IMG/VR virus record: IMGVR_UViG_3300044961_000507
Span: 1-52,114 of that record
Origin: a virus
Reading direction: 5' to 3' (one strand)
Length of the DNA: 52,114 nt
In this document: positions 33,220 through 42,967 of the stretch, piece after piece
Position numbering within the stretch: position 1 is the stretch's first letter
Layout of the letters: every line of letters begins with the position of its first letter
Position numbers and translations under genes: made by a program
Notes under the pieces: generated by a model
Told to the model about the DNA's origin: nothing
The model's input: the letters and a program-made list of their open reading frames with translations, nothing else
The model's database searches: none

Positions 33220-35922
33220 ATGGATAGAATAGAAAAAATATTATTAGGTTCTGAAGATGTAATCAACAAAGGATTGCCAGATATTTTTTTGACTGTTGAT
33301 TTAAATAAAACATTTAAAGAAATAAAAAAAGAATTTCACGAAAATACATTTGATGTAAGAAAGCAATTTGAAGAAGAAAGAAATACAAGCAGAAATTTTA
33401 GAATATATGGAATAGTTAATTCCACAATTGCAAATTGTGATAATCTTTCAATAAGAGTATATAGAGATTCTGGTTACACACAATTAATTACAACATTAAC
33501 TACAATGCCTTTAGAGTTTCAAAAAGGTAATGTGTTTAATAAAAAAATGGGGAAATATTATCTTGAATTAGATAATTATTTGCAAAACTCGGTATATTTT
33601 GTAATACCTGGAAATGGAGTTAATTATAGCAATCAAAATTACGAACAAAAATTAGTTTTTTTTGATGCTGACAATCAATTTGTTCCTTATGGAACAGAAA
33701 CTGTTGATATTAATGAAGATGGAACTACTATTGAATTAAATAATAACTTCCCATTTTTTTACAATAAACATTGGGTTAAAAAAGATTTAGACATTATAGA
33801 AATAAAGCCAACGTATGTTCAATTCTCTTCAACTGGACAAACAGTTACAGAAGGGGGAAATGTATTGGCTACAATAGAATTAGGGAGACCAAGTATTTTT
33901 GGTAATGAAACAGTGAGTCTTGTTTTAAACACAAACTTAACTACATTAAATCCAACAAATGATTTTTCTATTTTAATAAATAATACTCCAGTCAGCAATA
34001 CAAATGCTACTATTTCTTTTTCTGCTGGAGAACAATATAAAACCTTAAGGTTTATTGCCAATTCAGATTTCCCTGTAGAATTTGAGGAGTATGCTTTTTA
34101 TGATTTAAAAAATCATGTTAATGTAACTCAAGGAGTTTTTAATAGTAATAATTTCACTGTAAAAGATAATACTACAAGAACTTATGCTGAGTTTGATTTA
34201 GGAACAATGTGGGCAAACAGGCTTGGGTTTTCTGGTAGAGGCTATTATCCTTCATGGTCACCAACAGTATATCAATCTGGATATTATTCTTCTCCTTCTA
34301 TATTTAGAAATGGTCATTTTCACGAAGGAAGAAATGAAGAGTTTTGGCCAGTTGATTATTTTTATGTTGATATTTTTAATCAAGGTGAAGACACAATAAT
34401 ACCACCAAATCCTATTTTTAATATTACTACAGATACATTATTTAAAGCAGGAACCAGTCAAACATTTAAAGTATTTCCAATTTACACTTCATCTACTTAT
34501 TCTGAAGTTAAAATACACATACCACCAACAGCTTATTTTCCTTTTTATAGTTCAGCAGGTGAAATATCAATAAACGGATTAAGAATAACTCCAGATATTG
34601 CTCCTATGTATGGACAGGCATTTAAGGCTTTTTTAAATTCTATTGATGGAGGTTCTGGAGATTTTTATATAAATAGAGGTTTGGAAAAACCCTTTACTAT
34701 AGTTTCAATAGATAATACTGGTAATACAGTAACTCTTAGGTCTGTTAGTAATGGTGTAGAATTGAAAATAAGTCCAAATTTAAATAATTACCCAACACCT
34801 AGTGACTATGCTACAGTAACAGTAGTAACGCCATTTATTTACTCTGACCAATTACCTTTAAAATTCACTTTACTAGGAAATGATTCGGGTAATAATATGG
34901 CAAAATATGATTTTGTTTTTAGAAAGCCCGGATATGCTACAGGTGGAGTTTATGGAAATAGTTTTGCTTCTGGTCTATCTGCCATTACTCACTATCTTAT
35001 AACATCTTATAGAGATGCTTTGGTGCCTTATGACCCAGTTAATAACGCTTGTGTTTTACCTAGTGTAATTCCAGATAACACAAATAGTACATTAACATAT
35101 GCAATGCCATATACAAATCAATACACAAGTATAAATAAAAACGGTGTTTATACTCACGGTATTTGTTTTTTAGCTGTAAGAACCTCTCATTCATCAATAT
35201 TAAATTATACTGCTTATGGAGATAATGTGCCAGGCTCACCATATAATGTAACAACAGGAGAAAGAATGAGATTTGTACAAAATCCTTTATCTCCTATACC
35301 TTGTACTTATACAAATTTATCTTTTAATAGTGTTTCTCAAAAAGGTGTTTTAGTTATAAATTCAAATTACGTCAACCCATCCAATGTAAATGTTGGTTTA
35401 ATAAACTCTCAAACTAGAGGTATACGTTTTATTAATAATTCTGGTCAAACACAACATTATTATAAATTGTATAATAACGTATCTTTTGGAAATAATGCAT
35501 TGTATTGGTGGAATAGTATGTCTTGGCCTGTTTATTGGAGCTCTTCTACTGTTTCCGCAGTAAATACTCCAGGATTGCAACAGTTGTTAGATGTTGGAAA
35601 TACTGGGTTTACAACACCTATACCAATTGGCCCTGTTTATGCAACATTTCCGGGTCCTATAATAACTTCTACAGGTCCTAATTATGCTTATATGAGTAAT
35701 CAAAGTGCCATTTCTCTGCAAGCTAAAGTTCCTGGAGTTCCTTTTGAAATACAACCTATTGATATAGTTTGGCAGGATATAATTGGAAATTATAACACAG
35801 GTAATACACTTGGCCAAATGACAATTTATTACATACCAGTTGTACCTAATGAAATAGCTGGAGTTACTGTAAATCCATATAATTCAAAAATGGGTGGATT
35901 TACAATGACTCCTCCTTTATAA
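33220..35922 (+). CDS. Large virion protein with a Calx-beta-like domain, 900 aa
   Basis: 900 aa, 2 nt after the preceding gene. Residues 1-60 are helical (TFKEIKKEFHENTFDVRKQF), possibly an attachment segment. Residues 198-310 form a Calx-beta-like module: VQFSSTGQTVTEGGNVLATI, NDFSILINNTPV, ISFSAGEQYKTLRFIANSD, EFEEYAFYDL. The remainder is strand-rich with many Asn, Tyr and Pro and has no recognised family. Calx-beta modules mediate calcium-dependent adhesion. Likely a receptor-binding or fibre component of the same complex as its neighbours. Confidence 0.75.
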   Translation: MDRIEKILLGSEDVINKGLPDIFLTVDLNKTFKEIKKEFHENTFDVRKQFEEERNTSRNFRIYGIVNSTIANCDNLSIRVYRDSGYTQLITTLTTMPLEFQKGNVFNKKMGKYYLELDNYLQNSVYFVIPGNGVNYSNQNYEQKLVFFDADNQFVPYGTETVDINEDGTTIELNNNFPFFYNKHWVKKDLDIIEIKPTYVQFSSTGQTVTEGGNVLATIELGRPSIFGNETVSLVLNTNLTTLNPTNDFSILINNTPVSNTNATISFSAGEQYKTLRFIANSDFPVEFEEYAFYDLKNHVNVTQGVFNSNNFTVKDNTTRTYAEFDLGTMWANRLGFSGRGYYPSWSPTVYQSGYYSSPSIFRNGHFHEGRNEEFWPVDYFYVDIFNQGEDTIIPPNPIFNITTDTLFKAGTSQTFKVFPIYTSSTYSEVKIHIPPTAYFPFYSSAGEISINGLRITPDIAPMYGQAFKAFLNSIDGGSGDFYINRGLEKPFTIVSIDNTGNTVTLRSVSNGVELKISPNLNNYPTPSDYATVTVVTPFIYSDQLPLKFTLLGNDSGNNMAKYDFVFRKPGYATGGVYGNSFASGLSAITHYLITSYRDALVPYDPVNNACVLPSVIPDNTNSTLTYAMPYTNQYTSINKNGVYTHGICFLAVRTSHSSILNYTAYGDNVPGSPYNVTTGERMRFVQNPLSPIPCTYTNLSFNSVSQKGVLVINSNYVNPSNVNVGLINSQTRGIRFINNSGQTQHYYKLYNNVSFGNNALYWWNSMSWPVYWSSSTVSAVNTPGLQQLLDVGNTGFTTPIPIGPVYATFPGPIITSTGPNYAYMSNQSAISLQAKVPGVPFEIQPIDIVWQDIIGNYNTGNTLGQMTIYYIPVVPNEIAGVTVNPYNSKMGGFTMTPPL

Positions 35923-35924
35923 AA

Positions 35925-35949
35925 TTTTTCTCTGTTTATTTATTTATAT
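35925..35949 (+). promoter_or_regulatory. Candidate phage late promoter
   Basis: Five T (35925-35929), 7-nt spacer, TATTTAT at 35937-35943 and a second overlapping TATTTATA to 35948, just before the ATG at 35951. Confidence 0.45.
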
Positions 35950-35950
35950 A

Positions 35951-36481
35951 ATGGAAAACGCAGATAATAAATATACTTTTGATGTTTATAGAAATATAAG
36001 AACTGATTCTGGAAACACAAACAACCTTGGTTATGGTTATTTTAACCCAACAGACCCAGAAAATTTATCTCCAGTTCCAGTTAGTGATACATGGATTACT
36101 GTTTTACTAACAAGAACCTATGATATATATGAATATGTAGACACAGCAAAGGATGATACAATATACACAATAAAAAGACAAGAGGTTAATCCTTATTTTA
36201 TAGAATTTTCTTTTTTTGATGATGTAGAAAGAATTAAAGTAACAAATGGACAGGATTTAACAGCTGGAATGATAAGTTTTATTAAAACAAGAAGACCAGA
36301 TGTTGCCACTCTCACAGATACGCAAATTAAAGAGTGGTTTAATTTATATGGCAGAAATCAATTGCCTTGGAATAAAGGGACTTCAACAGAAACTACATTA
36401 GATGATATAACTTTATCTGTAACAGTAACATCAAATGTAATTTCAAAGGCCAGATATTTTGATATTAAAGTAAATAAATAA
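35951..36481 (+). CDS. Small virion-associated protein, unknown
   Basis: 176 aa. Strand-rich start (KYTFDVYRNIRTDSGNTNNL), a helix near 105-125 (GMISFIKTRRPDVATL) and a Thr/Val strand end (LDDITLSVTVTSNVISKARY). No family is recognised. 1 nt before the Calx-beta protein at 36483, so probably its partner or attachment unit. Confidence 0.7.
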   Translation: MENADNKYTFDVYRNIRTDSGNTNNLGYGYFNPTDPENLSPVPVSDTWITVLLTRTYDIYEYVDTAKDDTIYTIKRQEVNPYFIEFSFFDDVERIKVTNGQDLTAGMISFIKTRRPDVATLTDTQIKEWFNLYGRNQLPWNKGTSTETTLDDITLSVTVTSNVISKARYFDIKVNK

Positions 36482-36482
36482 A

Positions 36483-39026
36483 ATGCAAAGTCATAAGCTA
36501 TTATTAAATCAATTTTTTTCCAAAACTGGACAAACTGTAACTTCTACATTACAGCTTGATAATGATTACTATGCTTATGATTTAGAAGTAAACGGTGGAG
36601 GTATTGTAAATGAATTTAATGTAAGAGCATTTTTAAATGATTCAAGAAATGAAAATGTAATAAATAATTTTTTTGGTTATCTTACAGCAAACACTACTGT
36701 TTCAGAGTTTAGAGAAATTTATTATTCTGACAAAAAACTTGCTTCTGTATTTAATCAATTTTATAATCAAACAATAGTCTCTGGAGTAACAGTAACAACT
36801 TCTGTTATAGATGAAAATTTAGTGGATTCTGTTCCTATTATAGATTATGAATTTTATCGTAGCTGGAATGGTTATTCTCCATTTAAAATGTCTGGTGCTA
36901 CACAGGATATTTACGGTGGAACCATGCAGACATATCCATATCCAGAAATGGATACTTATACAAAAGAAGATAGTTATTACCTTCCTGTTTTTATAAAAAG
37001 AAAAACCGAACAGTTGAGTAGGAATATTTTTGAATCATGTAGTAATTCAGTAAATAAAGCATTGTATGACCAGTTAACTAATTATAGTGGAATAACAATT
37101 ATTCCTCCGTCTTTCTTAACAATACCAATAATTAACGTTCCTCAAAGCTTTACATCATTAAACCCTAATATAACTTTTATAGATGGTGCAACATTGACTA
37201 ATCATGGAGTTATTCCTTTTGAAGGCGGACCAAGCGGTTATATGTGTGCAACAACTGTATTTACAAATACCACTAAAGTAACTCAACAAAGTTCTAGAAT
37301 AAATTCTATATTAGATTGTTTTGTTGATTTAAATTTAGAAACCAATGAAAATGCAAATTGGACATTTGAACCTTTGCCAGTTTCTTTTACAAGTAGTACG
37401 TATTATAGCGAAGAAGGAAAAAGTGTTTTAGTAACTGTTGGATTACACTATGTTTCAGAAAAAGGAATTGAAGAAGTAGATGTTATATTTTCACCTGGAC
37501 CATATGTAAACTCTGCAGATTATTATTCCTCAGTACCAACACCAATCTCTCTTACTTGGAGTGCAGGACAGCAATATAAATATTTTACTGTAAATTTAAA
37601 TAATGATTACTTAGAAGAAAGCGCTGAGACTATTGATATGACCTTTCAAAACTATGCCAATACAATACCGGGTGCCATATCAAGCTCAAAGATTGTTTTT
37701 TCAGATAAGACAGATTTGGCTGAAGTCGCTCTATCAGGATTATCATTGCAGCAAAATATCCCTATAACAATATTTGGACCTGGAAATACATTTTTTAATT
37801 TAATAGCCTCAAATTTGGTAACTTTACCAGAAGGTGCTGTATATAATGTTGATGTATTTTTAAATAAACCAGCAATAGGTATAGAGACTATTGACTTAAA
37901 TATTAATGCAGGATTTCAAAATAGTGCATCGACATTTCTTGATTATACAGTATCGCCAATAATACCTTCACCACAAAATAAAGTTACAATAAGTTTTACT
38001 CCGGGACAAACTCAAGCAACATATTCTTTTATTGTAAATACTGATAATTTCCCAGAGCAGACAGAATATATAAATTTATCTTTAACCAACCCTCAATATT
38101 GCAATTTAGACTTACCTAATTCTAATTTAACAATACAGATATTAGATAATTTCCCTCAATCTAAATTTGTTGCTTTAAATATACCAGAATTTTTTGTGGG
38201 TTTTGGCTATAATGGCTATATAGGTGCACAATTAAGATATTCTCCTGGAGATAATACATTGGCTCAATTTAATATGGCTCTTAAATATGGTACACAGGTT
38301 AGAGGTGGCCATATAAACTATACACCAACGCCAAATAGAACCCCAGTAAATTCAACTTATGATTTATTTAATTGGGGTAATCTTGGCGATTTGATTTTTT
38401 ATGCAAAAAACACAACTCCAAATACAGCTTTTTATGGAACTACGATTGTTGGAAGTGGGCAAACAATTGCAATAGATGTTTATACAGCAATGACTTCTAG
38501 TGGTTTTACTGTATTATTACCTACAAATACCACTCTTAATACATCTACTAATAGATATGAGGATGCACAATGGGAAGTTTCTTTTTATGTAAGATATGCA
38601 GAAAATCAATTTGCTTTAAGGGATTTTAATAATACTGCAGCTACTGGTAAGATAGTAAATTTAGGAAATTTAAATTTTACAGGAGGATACAGTGCTCAAA
38701 CATTGGCACTACTTCCACAGAACACATGGGTTCTTGAAACAAATTATAGTGGCATGACTACTGGAAAAAATAACGCAAACTATGCAAGTTCAAGCTGCCC
38801 AAATTATTCATATAATGGCTATAATTGGAGTTTTGATTCTATAGATGAAAATGCTAAAATAAGAGGTATTTACTTTTTAGACAATGTGTCAAAAACTAAA
38901 TATTGGTATGCTAATTTGAAAAAAGGCGCTTTTCCTATGACTGGTACATGTGGTAGCTTTTCTTATAATAGTATTTATATATCTCAACCTTCTTGGATTT
39001 CAATTCCTTTTAGTGGAATGCCTTAA
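36483..39026 (+). CDS. Large adhesin-like virion protein with two Calx-beta-like domains, 847 aa
   Basis: 847 aa. Module 1 (about residues 298-400): VSFTSSTYYSEEGKSVLVTV, ISLTWSAGQQYKYFTVNLNN, DYLEESAETIDMTF. Module 2 (about 443-560): LVTLPEGAVYNVDVFLNKPA, KVTISFTPGQTQATYSFIVN, DNFPEQTEYINLSL. Both keep the Calx-beta pattern 'EG....V.V.L' and 'F..G.......I..D...E..E'. The last third is Asn/Thr/Tyr-rich. Likely a distal fibre or adhesin related in design to the 900-aa protein at 33220. Confidence 0.78.
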   Translation: MQSHKLLLNQFFSKTGQTVTSTLQLDNDYYAYDLEVNGGGIVNEFNVRAFLNDSRNENVINNFFGYLTANTTVSEFREIYYSDKKLASVFNQFYNQTIVSGVTVTTSVIDENLVDSVPIIDYEFYRSWNGYSPFKMSGATQDIYGGTMQTYPYPEMDTYTKEDSYYLPVFIKRKTEQLSRNIFESCSNSVNKALYDQLTNYSGITIIPPSFLTIPIINVPQSFTSLNPNITFIDGATLTNHGVIPFEGGPSGYMCATTVFTNTTKVTQQSSRINSILDCFVDLNLETNENANWTFEPLPVSFTSSTYYSEEGKSVLVTVGLHYVSEKGIEEVDVIFSPGPYVNSADYYSSVPTPISLTWSAGQQYKYFTVNLNNDYLEESAETIDMTFQNYANTIPGAISSSKIVFSDKTDLAEVALSGLSLQQNIPITIFGPGNTFFNLIASNLVTLPEGAVYNVDVFLNKPAIGIETIDLNINAGFQNSASTFLDYTVSPIIPSPQNKVTISFTPGQTQATYSFIVNTDNFPEQTEYINLSLTNPQYCNLDLPNSNLTIQILDNFPQSKFVALNIPEFFVGFGYNGYIGAQLRYSPGDNTLAQFNMALKYGTQVRGGHINYTPTPNRTPVNSTYDLFNWGNLGDLIFYAKNTTPNTAFYGTTIVGSGQTIAIDVYTAMTSSGFTVLLPTNTTLNTSTNRYEDAQWEVSFYVRYAENQFALRDFNNTAATGKIVNLGNLNFTGGYSAQTLALLPQNTWVLETNYSGMTTGKNNANYASSSCPNYSYNGYNWSFDSIDENAKIRGIYFLDNVSKTKYWYANLKKGAFPMTGTCGSFSYNSIYISQPSWISIPFSGMP

Positions 39027-39032
39027 TATTTA

Positions 39033-39055
39033 TTTTTTTTTGGAATATATTTATA
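39033..39055 (+). promoter_or_regulatory. Candidate phage late promoter
   Basis: Nine T (39033-39041), 6-nt spacer, TATTTAT at 39048-39054 followed by AATTAAAA, 15 nt before the ATG at 39070. A second TATTTAT lies at 39027-39033 directly before the T tract. Confidence 0.62.
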
Positions 39056-39069
39056 ATTAAAATAAAAAA

Positions 39070-39945
39070 ATGGCAGTAGGAATATACGGTAGTAAAAAGT
39101 TGGCAGACGTTGATTTTAATGACGTTGATATTTTTTATGCCTACTCGGAAAGTAGAGATGTTTTAGGTGAAACTCAAATGGTTCCACTTTTCAACTCTAT
39201 TACAAATAATGAATTTAGAAAACTTTTAGGGGCAGATGGTGTATATAAACTAAGACTCCCGGCTAGTATTTTTAATAAACTTGGATTTTTTGTGGTTTTA
39301 ATTAAACCTAAGTCTTTTGAAACTACTATTGTTGATTGTTCTTTTGTTGTAACAAACACAGATGAAGAAATACAGATTTCTAAAAAAGGAATAGTTATAC
39401 CAAAATTACAATTTCAAGGGAGAGGCGGATTGATAGGTTATCAAATTGAATATTTTGATGACAATGGAATTAAAATAAAAAACTTTCATAGAATAGTAAC
39501 GAGTAGTGATTTAGTATCAATAAGCTCTAATAGCAATTCTTCAAACCCAAGCGCCACTTCATATGTTTTAGATGATAATGGTAATCAATTATTCCTTACT
39601 CTTACTCCAGATGAATTGAGTCTTATAACTTCTGAGCAAAAACCAGACCTAGGAAAAGCAGGACAAAAAATTCTTATATCTAATACTTTCTTTGACCCAG
39701 TTATGATTGAGGTTGAAATGGTAGACCAAACAATTAAAACTTTAAGTTATGGTATATTTGGTAATGCTATTAGAGATATGGAAACTGGTGTTTACTCTAT
39801 ATTTGATGAAGCTGGAAATCTTTACAAGCAATATAATTTAATGCAAAGAAAAAAACAGTTTACAACTGGTATTTTAGAGATAAAAGAAGAAAGAGCAAAT
39901 TTAAATCTACAACAAAACTTTTTCAATCTTTCACAGGGATTATAA
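39070..39945 (+). CDS. Virion structural protein, unknown, 291 aa
   Basis: 291 aa, soluble and strand-rich: MAVGIYGSKKLADVDFNDVD, YKLRLPASIFNKLGFFVVLI, LQFQGRGGLIGYQIEYFDD, ISNTFFDPVMIEVEMVDQTI. The C-terminal 50 residues (LYKQYNLMQRKKQFTTGILE) are helical. No known family. It is a single-gene unit with its own late-promoter signal and terminator, which suggests a component needed in its own stoichiometry. Confidence 0.72.
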   Translation: MAVGIYGSKKLADVDFNDVDIFYAYSESRDVLGETQMVPLFNSITNNEFRKLLGADGVYKLRLPASIFNKLGFFVVLIKPKSFETTIVDCSFVVTNTDEEIQISKKGIVIPKLQFQGRGGLIGYQIEYFDDNGIKIKNFHRIVTSSDLVSISSNSNSSNPSATSYVLDDNGNQLFLTLTPDELSLITSEQKPDLGKAGQKILISNTFFDPVMIEVEMVDQTIKTLSYGIFGNAIRDMETGVYSIFDEAGNLYKQYNLMQRKKQFTTGILEIKEERANLNLQQNFFNLSQGL

Positions 39946-39947
39946 AA

Positions 39948-39970
39948 AAAGGCCTCTTATTGAGGCCTTT
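39948..39970. terminator. Bidirectional rho-independent terminator
   Basis: Perfect stem AAAGGCCTC (39948-39956) and GAGGCCTTT (39962-39970), loop TTATT, with A-rich and T-rich flanks. It lies between the convergent genes ending at 39945 and 39977. Confidence 0.92.
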
Positions 39971-39976
39971 CTTATT

Positions 39977-41278
39977 TTAATTAAGTACCATCCAGTCGGA
40001 TAAAGTGTTGCCTGTAAATAATATCAGTCTATTTAGTGTGCCTGCACTGTAAAACATTCTACCAGCTTTAGCTTTTGGGAAAGTTGCTTGTGGTTCTAAA
40101 TCTGCATATCCTTGTATATATGCATTTGCCATGTGTGTTGTATCTATAGCTGCGTCTACAAAACTAGTCATACCTAAAACTACAGCCGATGTTGCTGAAG
40201 AAGGAATTATATTACCAGTTCCACCTATTATTACTGAATAATCAGCATCAATTTTATTATATGTTCCACCTAAAACAGAGGCATATATTGTAGAGGCTGT
40301 ATTATTAATACCATTAGAAATAAAAGAATAAGAGCCAGAAGCTAAATTTACAGCACCACCAACAATTGAAGAATGAATACCAGATGCTCTATTGTTTAAA
40401 CCTCCTATTGTAGATGCATATGTGCCATCAGCTATATTACCTGAACCATTTCCTATAAAAGAATAAATTCCAGATGATAAATTTATATATCCATTTATAA
40501 CTGTAGAAGAAGAGGTTGTTGCTGAGTTTGAATCTCCACCAACAATTGTAAATTCTCCAGAAGCTAAGTTTGTACCATTGTTAGCAACTATAGAATTAGT
40601 TCCAGTAGAAGATGTCCAAACATTAGCTGTAGTAGCAGTTCCTATTTGAATATTTACCCACTCAACGTCTGGTAAACTCCTTATAGTATAATTAGAATGA
40701 TAATTTGAAGCATAAAAAGCACCTACATTCCCTACTGTGTCTGAAATTTCTACACCACCAGCTTCAACATTAACCTGAACAGCAGTTCCAGCGCTATTAT
40801 ATTCTAAATAAGCACCACCTACTGTTGTTGTTACAGTATTTGTTATGTTTGCCCCATCACTACCTATCATTTCAACTCCTATTATAGGAGTTGTTTTAAT
40901 TTCATAATAAGAAGAACCTATAAAACCTTTTTGATAAATTGTATTTCCTCCAGATGCAGTACTACTACTGCTAATGTAATAAGTATATCCAGGATTAACC
41001 ACAGTAGTGGAGCCAGTTAGGTCACCACCAAGTGTTACATTATAACCTCCAAGAGTTAAACCATTTGAAGCTGTTGTTAAATCAGAACCAGCTGTTGTAG
41101 CAAAAATATTATATAAATCTGTACCAGCTGACATAATTGCACCAACGCCACTTGTACAAGCTGATAAACCTTCTGTTATGATTACAGCATTAAAATCTGC
41201 CAATGCACTATAAGAATAATTTATAGCAGTTCTTCCTTGGTCGTAGGTATAAGATGTAAGTATTAATTCGCCAGTCAT
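39977..41278 (-). CDS. Tail fibre/adhesin with YadA-head-like repeats
   Basis: 433 aa. Residues 1-230 are Gly/Ser/Thr-rich strands. Residues 230-375 carry repeated motifs of about 14-16 residues, such as SGIYSFIGNGSGNIADGTYA, STIGGLNNRASGIHSSIVGG, and AVNLASGSYSFISNGINNTA. This NxASGxYSxIxGG pattern is that of the beta-roll of trimeric autotransporter heads (YadA/Hep_Hag). The end (ATFPKAKAGRMFYSAGTLNR) resembles fibre tips common in phages of Flavobacteria. Probably a trimeric receptor-binding fibre. It is transcribed alone from a TATTTAT signal at 41291. Confidence 0.82.
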   Translation of the reverse strand: MTGELILTSYTYDQGRTAINYSYSALADFNAVIITEGLSACTSGVGAIMSAGTDLYNIFATTAGSDLTTASNGLTLGGYNVTLGGDLTGSTTVVNPGYTYYISSSSTASGGNTIYQKGFIGSSYYEIKTTPIIGVEMIGSDGANITNTVTTTVGGAYLEYNSAGTAVQVNVEAGGVEISDTVGNVGAFYASNYHSNYTIRSLPDVEWVNIQIGTATTANVWTSSTGTNSIVANNGTNLASGEFTIVGGDSNSATTSSSTVINGYINLSSGIYSFIGNGSGNIADGTYASTIGGLNNRASGIHSSIVGGAVNLASGSYSFISNGINNTASTIYASVLGGTYNKIDADYSVIIGGTGNIIPSSATSAVVLGMTSFVDAAIDTTHMANAYIQGYADLEPQATFPKAKAGRMFYSAGTLNRLILFTGNTLSDWMVLN

Positions 41279-41290
41279 TTTTTGCTTTTA

Positions 41291-41311
41291 CAAATAAATA
41301 GTAATCAAAAA
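41291..41311 (-). promoter_or_regulatory. Candidate phage late promoter (minus strand)
   Basis: On the minus strand five T, 6-nt spacer, TATTTATTTGTAAAA, TATTTAT ending 15 nt before the ATG at 41278. Confidence 0.6.
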
Positions 41312-41312
41312 T

Positions 41313-42956
41313 TTATACATAATAGTTTTCACCGCCTAAATCACCCCAAGTATCCACATTATTACCCCATAGTAATTTAAGTTTGAAATTTTCTGTTGTA
41401 TTAGAATTTATATTTATAATTCTAGTATCTTGTTGGTAACCTCTATAATTTGTTATTAAAGTATAAGTTCCAGCTTCAAGACCTGTAAAGTAATAATATC
41501 CATAAGCATCTGTCGTAGTATTAACAAAACTACTATTTGGATATATTAATGTCATAGAAGCAGAGTTTACAACTGAGCCAGACACCACACCACTTAACAT
41601 ATATTCTTCAACCGGGGATTCAGATTCTAAAGAAGGTGGTTCTAAAAATTCAGAAATTTCAGAAACATATGGACTATCGCTTTGAACTTTTACAAATAAT
41701 TTAACTGCCTCTGGTTGTGTACAAGCTACATATGAATCAGAGAAAGTTGCAACAAACTGTTTAACTCCAAATATGTTTACTATCTGTTTGACATTACCAA
41801 GTCTCCACCTAAAGCATTTATTTGATTTTAGAGGTATTTGATATTTTCTAATTGCTTTATTTGTTGAAAATTCTTCACTTCCCCCTTTAGTTGTACTTCT
41901 AGCGTCTTGTAATTCTGCATCATCTTTTGTAACCGGGTAGTTAAATACAGAACCAGTAAAACCAGTATTTCCAGTTGTATAGGTTATTTGAACAAGATAT
42001 TCGTCAGCATCTTCTCCATTTGACCACACAAATTGCGGAGAAAAAGTGGTTAATTGACCTTCAGGAATAGGATATTCCATTTTAGGTTTATCTGGAACAA
42101 CAAAATAGCTAAAAAAATTACCTTTTACTGTAAGACCATTAAACTCTCCCGTTTGTATTGTGTGTTCTGGTGAAGAAGATTTAAAGAATAAATAAGAAGG
42201 TACTGAAGAACTATAAACTTTGTTATCTGAGTCTATTGTAAAAAACTCTAAATCAGAATTAGGAACATTATATTTAAAATTAAAAGTCGTTTCTACAAAG
42301 TATTGTGCTTTATCTAGAAATAAGTTTGTTTTAAACGAACCTAAATTTTTTACATACTGGCTTATTTGAAAGTCATAAATACTAGAAGTAATACTGCTTG
42401 TACTTGTAGTTAATGTAACTATTGGAACACTTAATTTTGTTTGAAAATAATCCAAATCATTTCCTGCAAGACCATCTCCAGTAATATATCCACTAGGCTG
42501 TCTTACTTCATATTCACCACCACCTTTTCTAGAATAATTAAAACTATTAACTCTTTTGAATTTATTATCAGAACTGCTAGTGCTATTGTTTTTGTCGTCT
42601 TCTACTTGATTATTTGTGTCAATTTTATTGTCAACTTGATTTAAACTATACAATTTAAAAATATCATATTCAACTCTATAAATTTTATGTTCTATATAAG
42701 AATCTCCAGATAAACTTTCTGTACCTCCACAAAACTTAAATCTTATGAAAGGTGCACTTAAATTTGTAAATATTGATTCTGCATCTTGTGAATAATAATT
42801 TACAGTACCACCATTTGTTGTGTAGGTTGGTATTTGATAAGAAAAAGGAGTTACATTTCCATTATTTATGAAAACATACTCATTATTATAAAAAGCTCTA
42901 AGTGGAGAATTTTTATCTCCAGAACTAACAAATATTTTATTCTTATCTATAGACAT
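41313..42956 (-). CDS. Tail/baseplate protein with C-terminal carboxypeptidase-regulatory-like Ig domain
   Basis: 547 aa. Strand-rich N-terminal part (APFIRFKFCGGTESLSGDSY), an internal Fn3/Ig-like part (YPIPEGQLTTFSPQFVWSNG, DEYLVQITYTTGNTGFTG) and a clear C-terminal CarboxypepD_reg-like domain at about 445-530 (LSGVVSGSVVNSASMTLIYP, TTDAYGYYYFTGLEAGTYTL). Such domains are surface attachment modules in Bacteroidetes proteins, so it may have been recruited from a host. 11 nt downstream of the gp7/P2-I-like gene in the same minus-strand unit. Confidence 0.78.
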   Translation of the reverse strand: MSIDKNKIFVSSGDKNSPLRAFYNNEYVFINNGNVTPFSYQIPTYTTNGGTVNYYSQDAESIFTNLSAPFIRFKFCGGTESLSGDSYIEHKIYRVEYDIFKLYSLNQVDNKIDTNNQVEDDKNNSTSSSDNKFKRVNSFNYSRKGGGEYEVRQPSGYITGDGLAGNDLDYFQTKLSVPIVTLTTSTSSITSSIYDFQISQYVKNLGSFKTNLFLDKAQYFVETTFNFKYNVPNSDLEFFTIDSDNKVYSSSVPSYLFFKSSSPEHTIQTGEFNGLTVKGNFFSYFVVPDKPKMEYPIPEGQLTTFSPQFVWSNGEDADEYLVQITYTTGNTGFTGSVFNYPVTKDDAELQDARSTTKGGSEEFSTNKAIRKYQIPLKSNKCFRWRLGNVKQIVNIFGVKQFVATFSDSYVACTQPEAVKLFVKVQSDSPYVSEISEFLEPPSLESESPVEEYMLSGVVSGSVVNSASMTLIYPNSSFVNTTTDAYGYYYFTGLEAGTYTLITNYRGYQQDTRIININSNTTENFKLKLLWGNNVDTWGDLGGENYYV

Positions 42957-42967
42957 TTCAAATTATT

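Noticed and set aside
39977-41278. Diversity-generating retroelement or phase-variable target in the repeat adhesin
   Set aside because: No reverse transcriptase, template repeat or long simple-sequence tract was seen; the repeats are diverged protein repeats.
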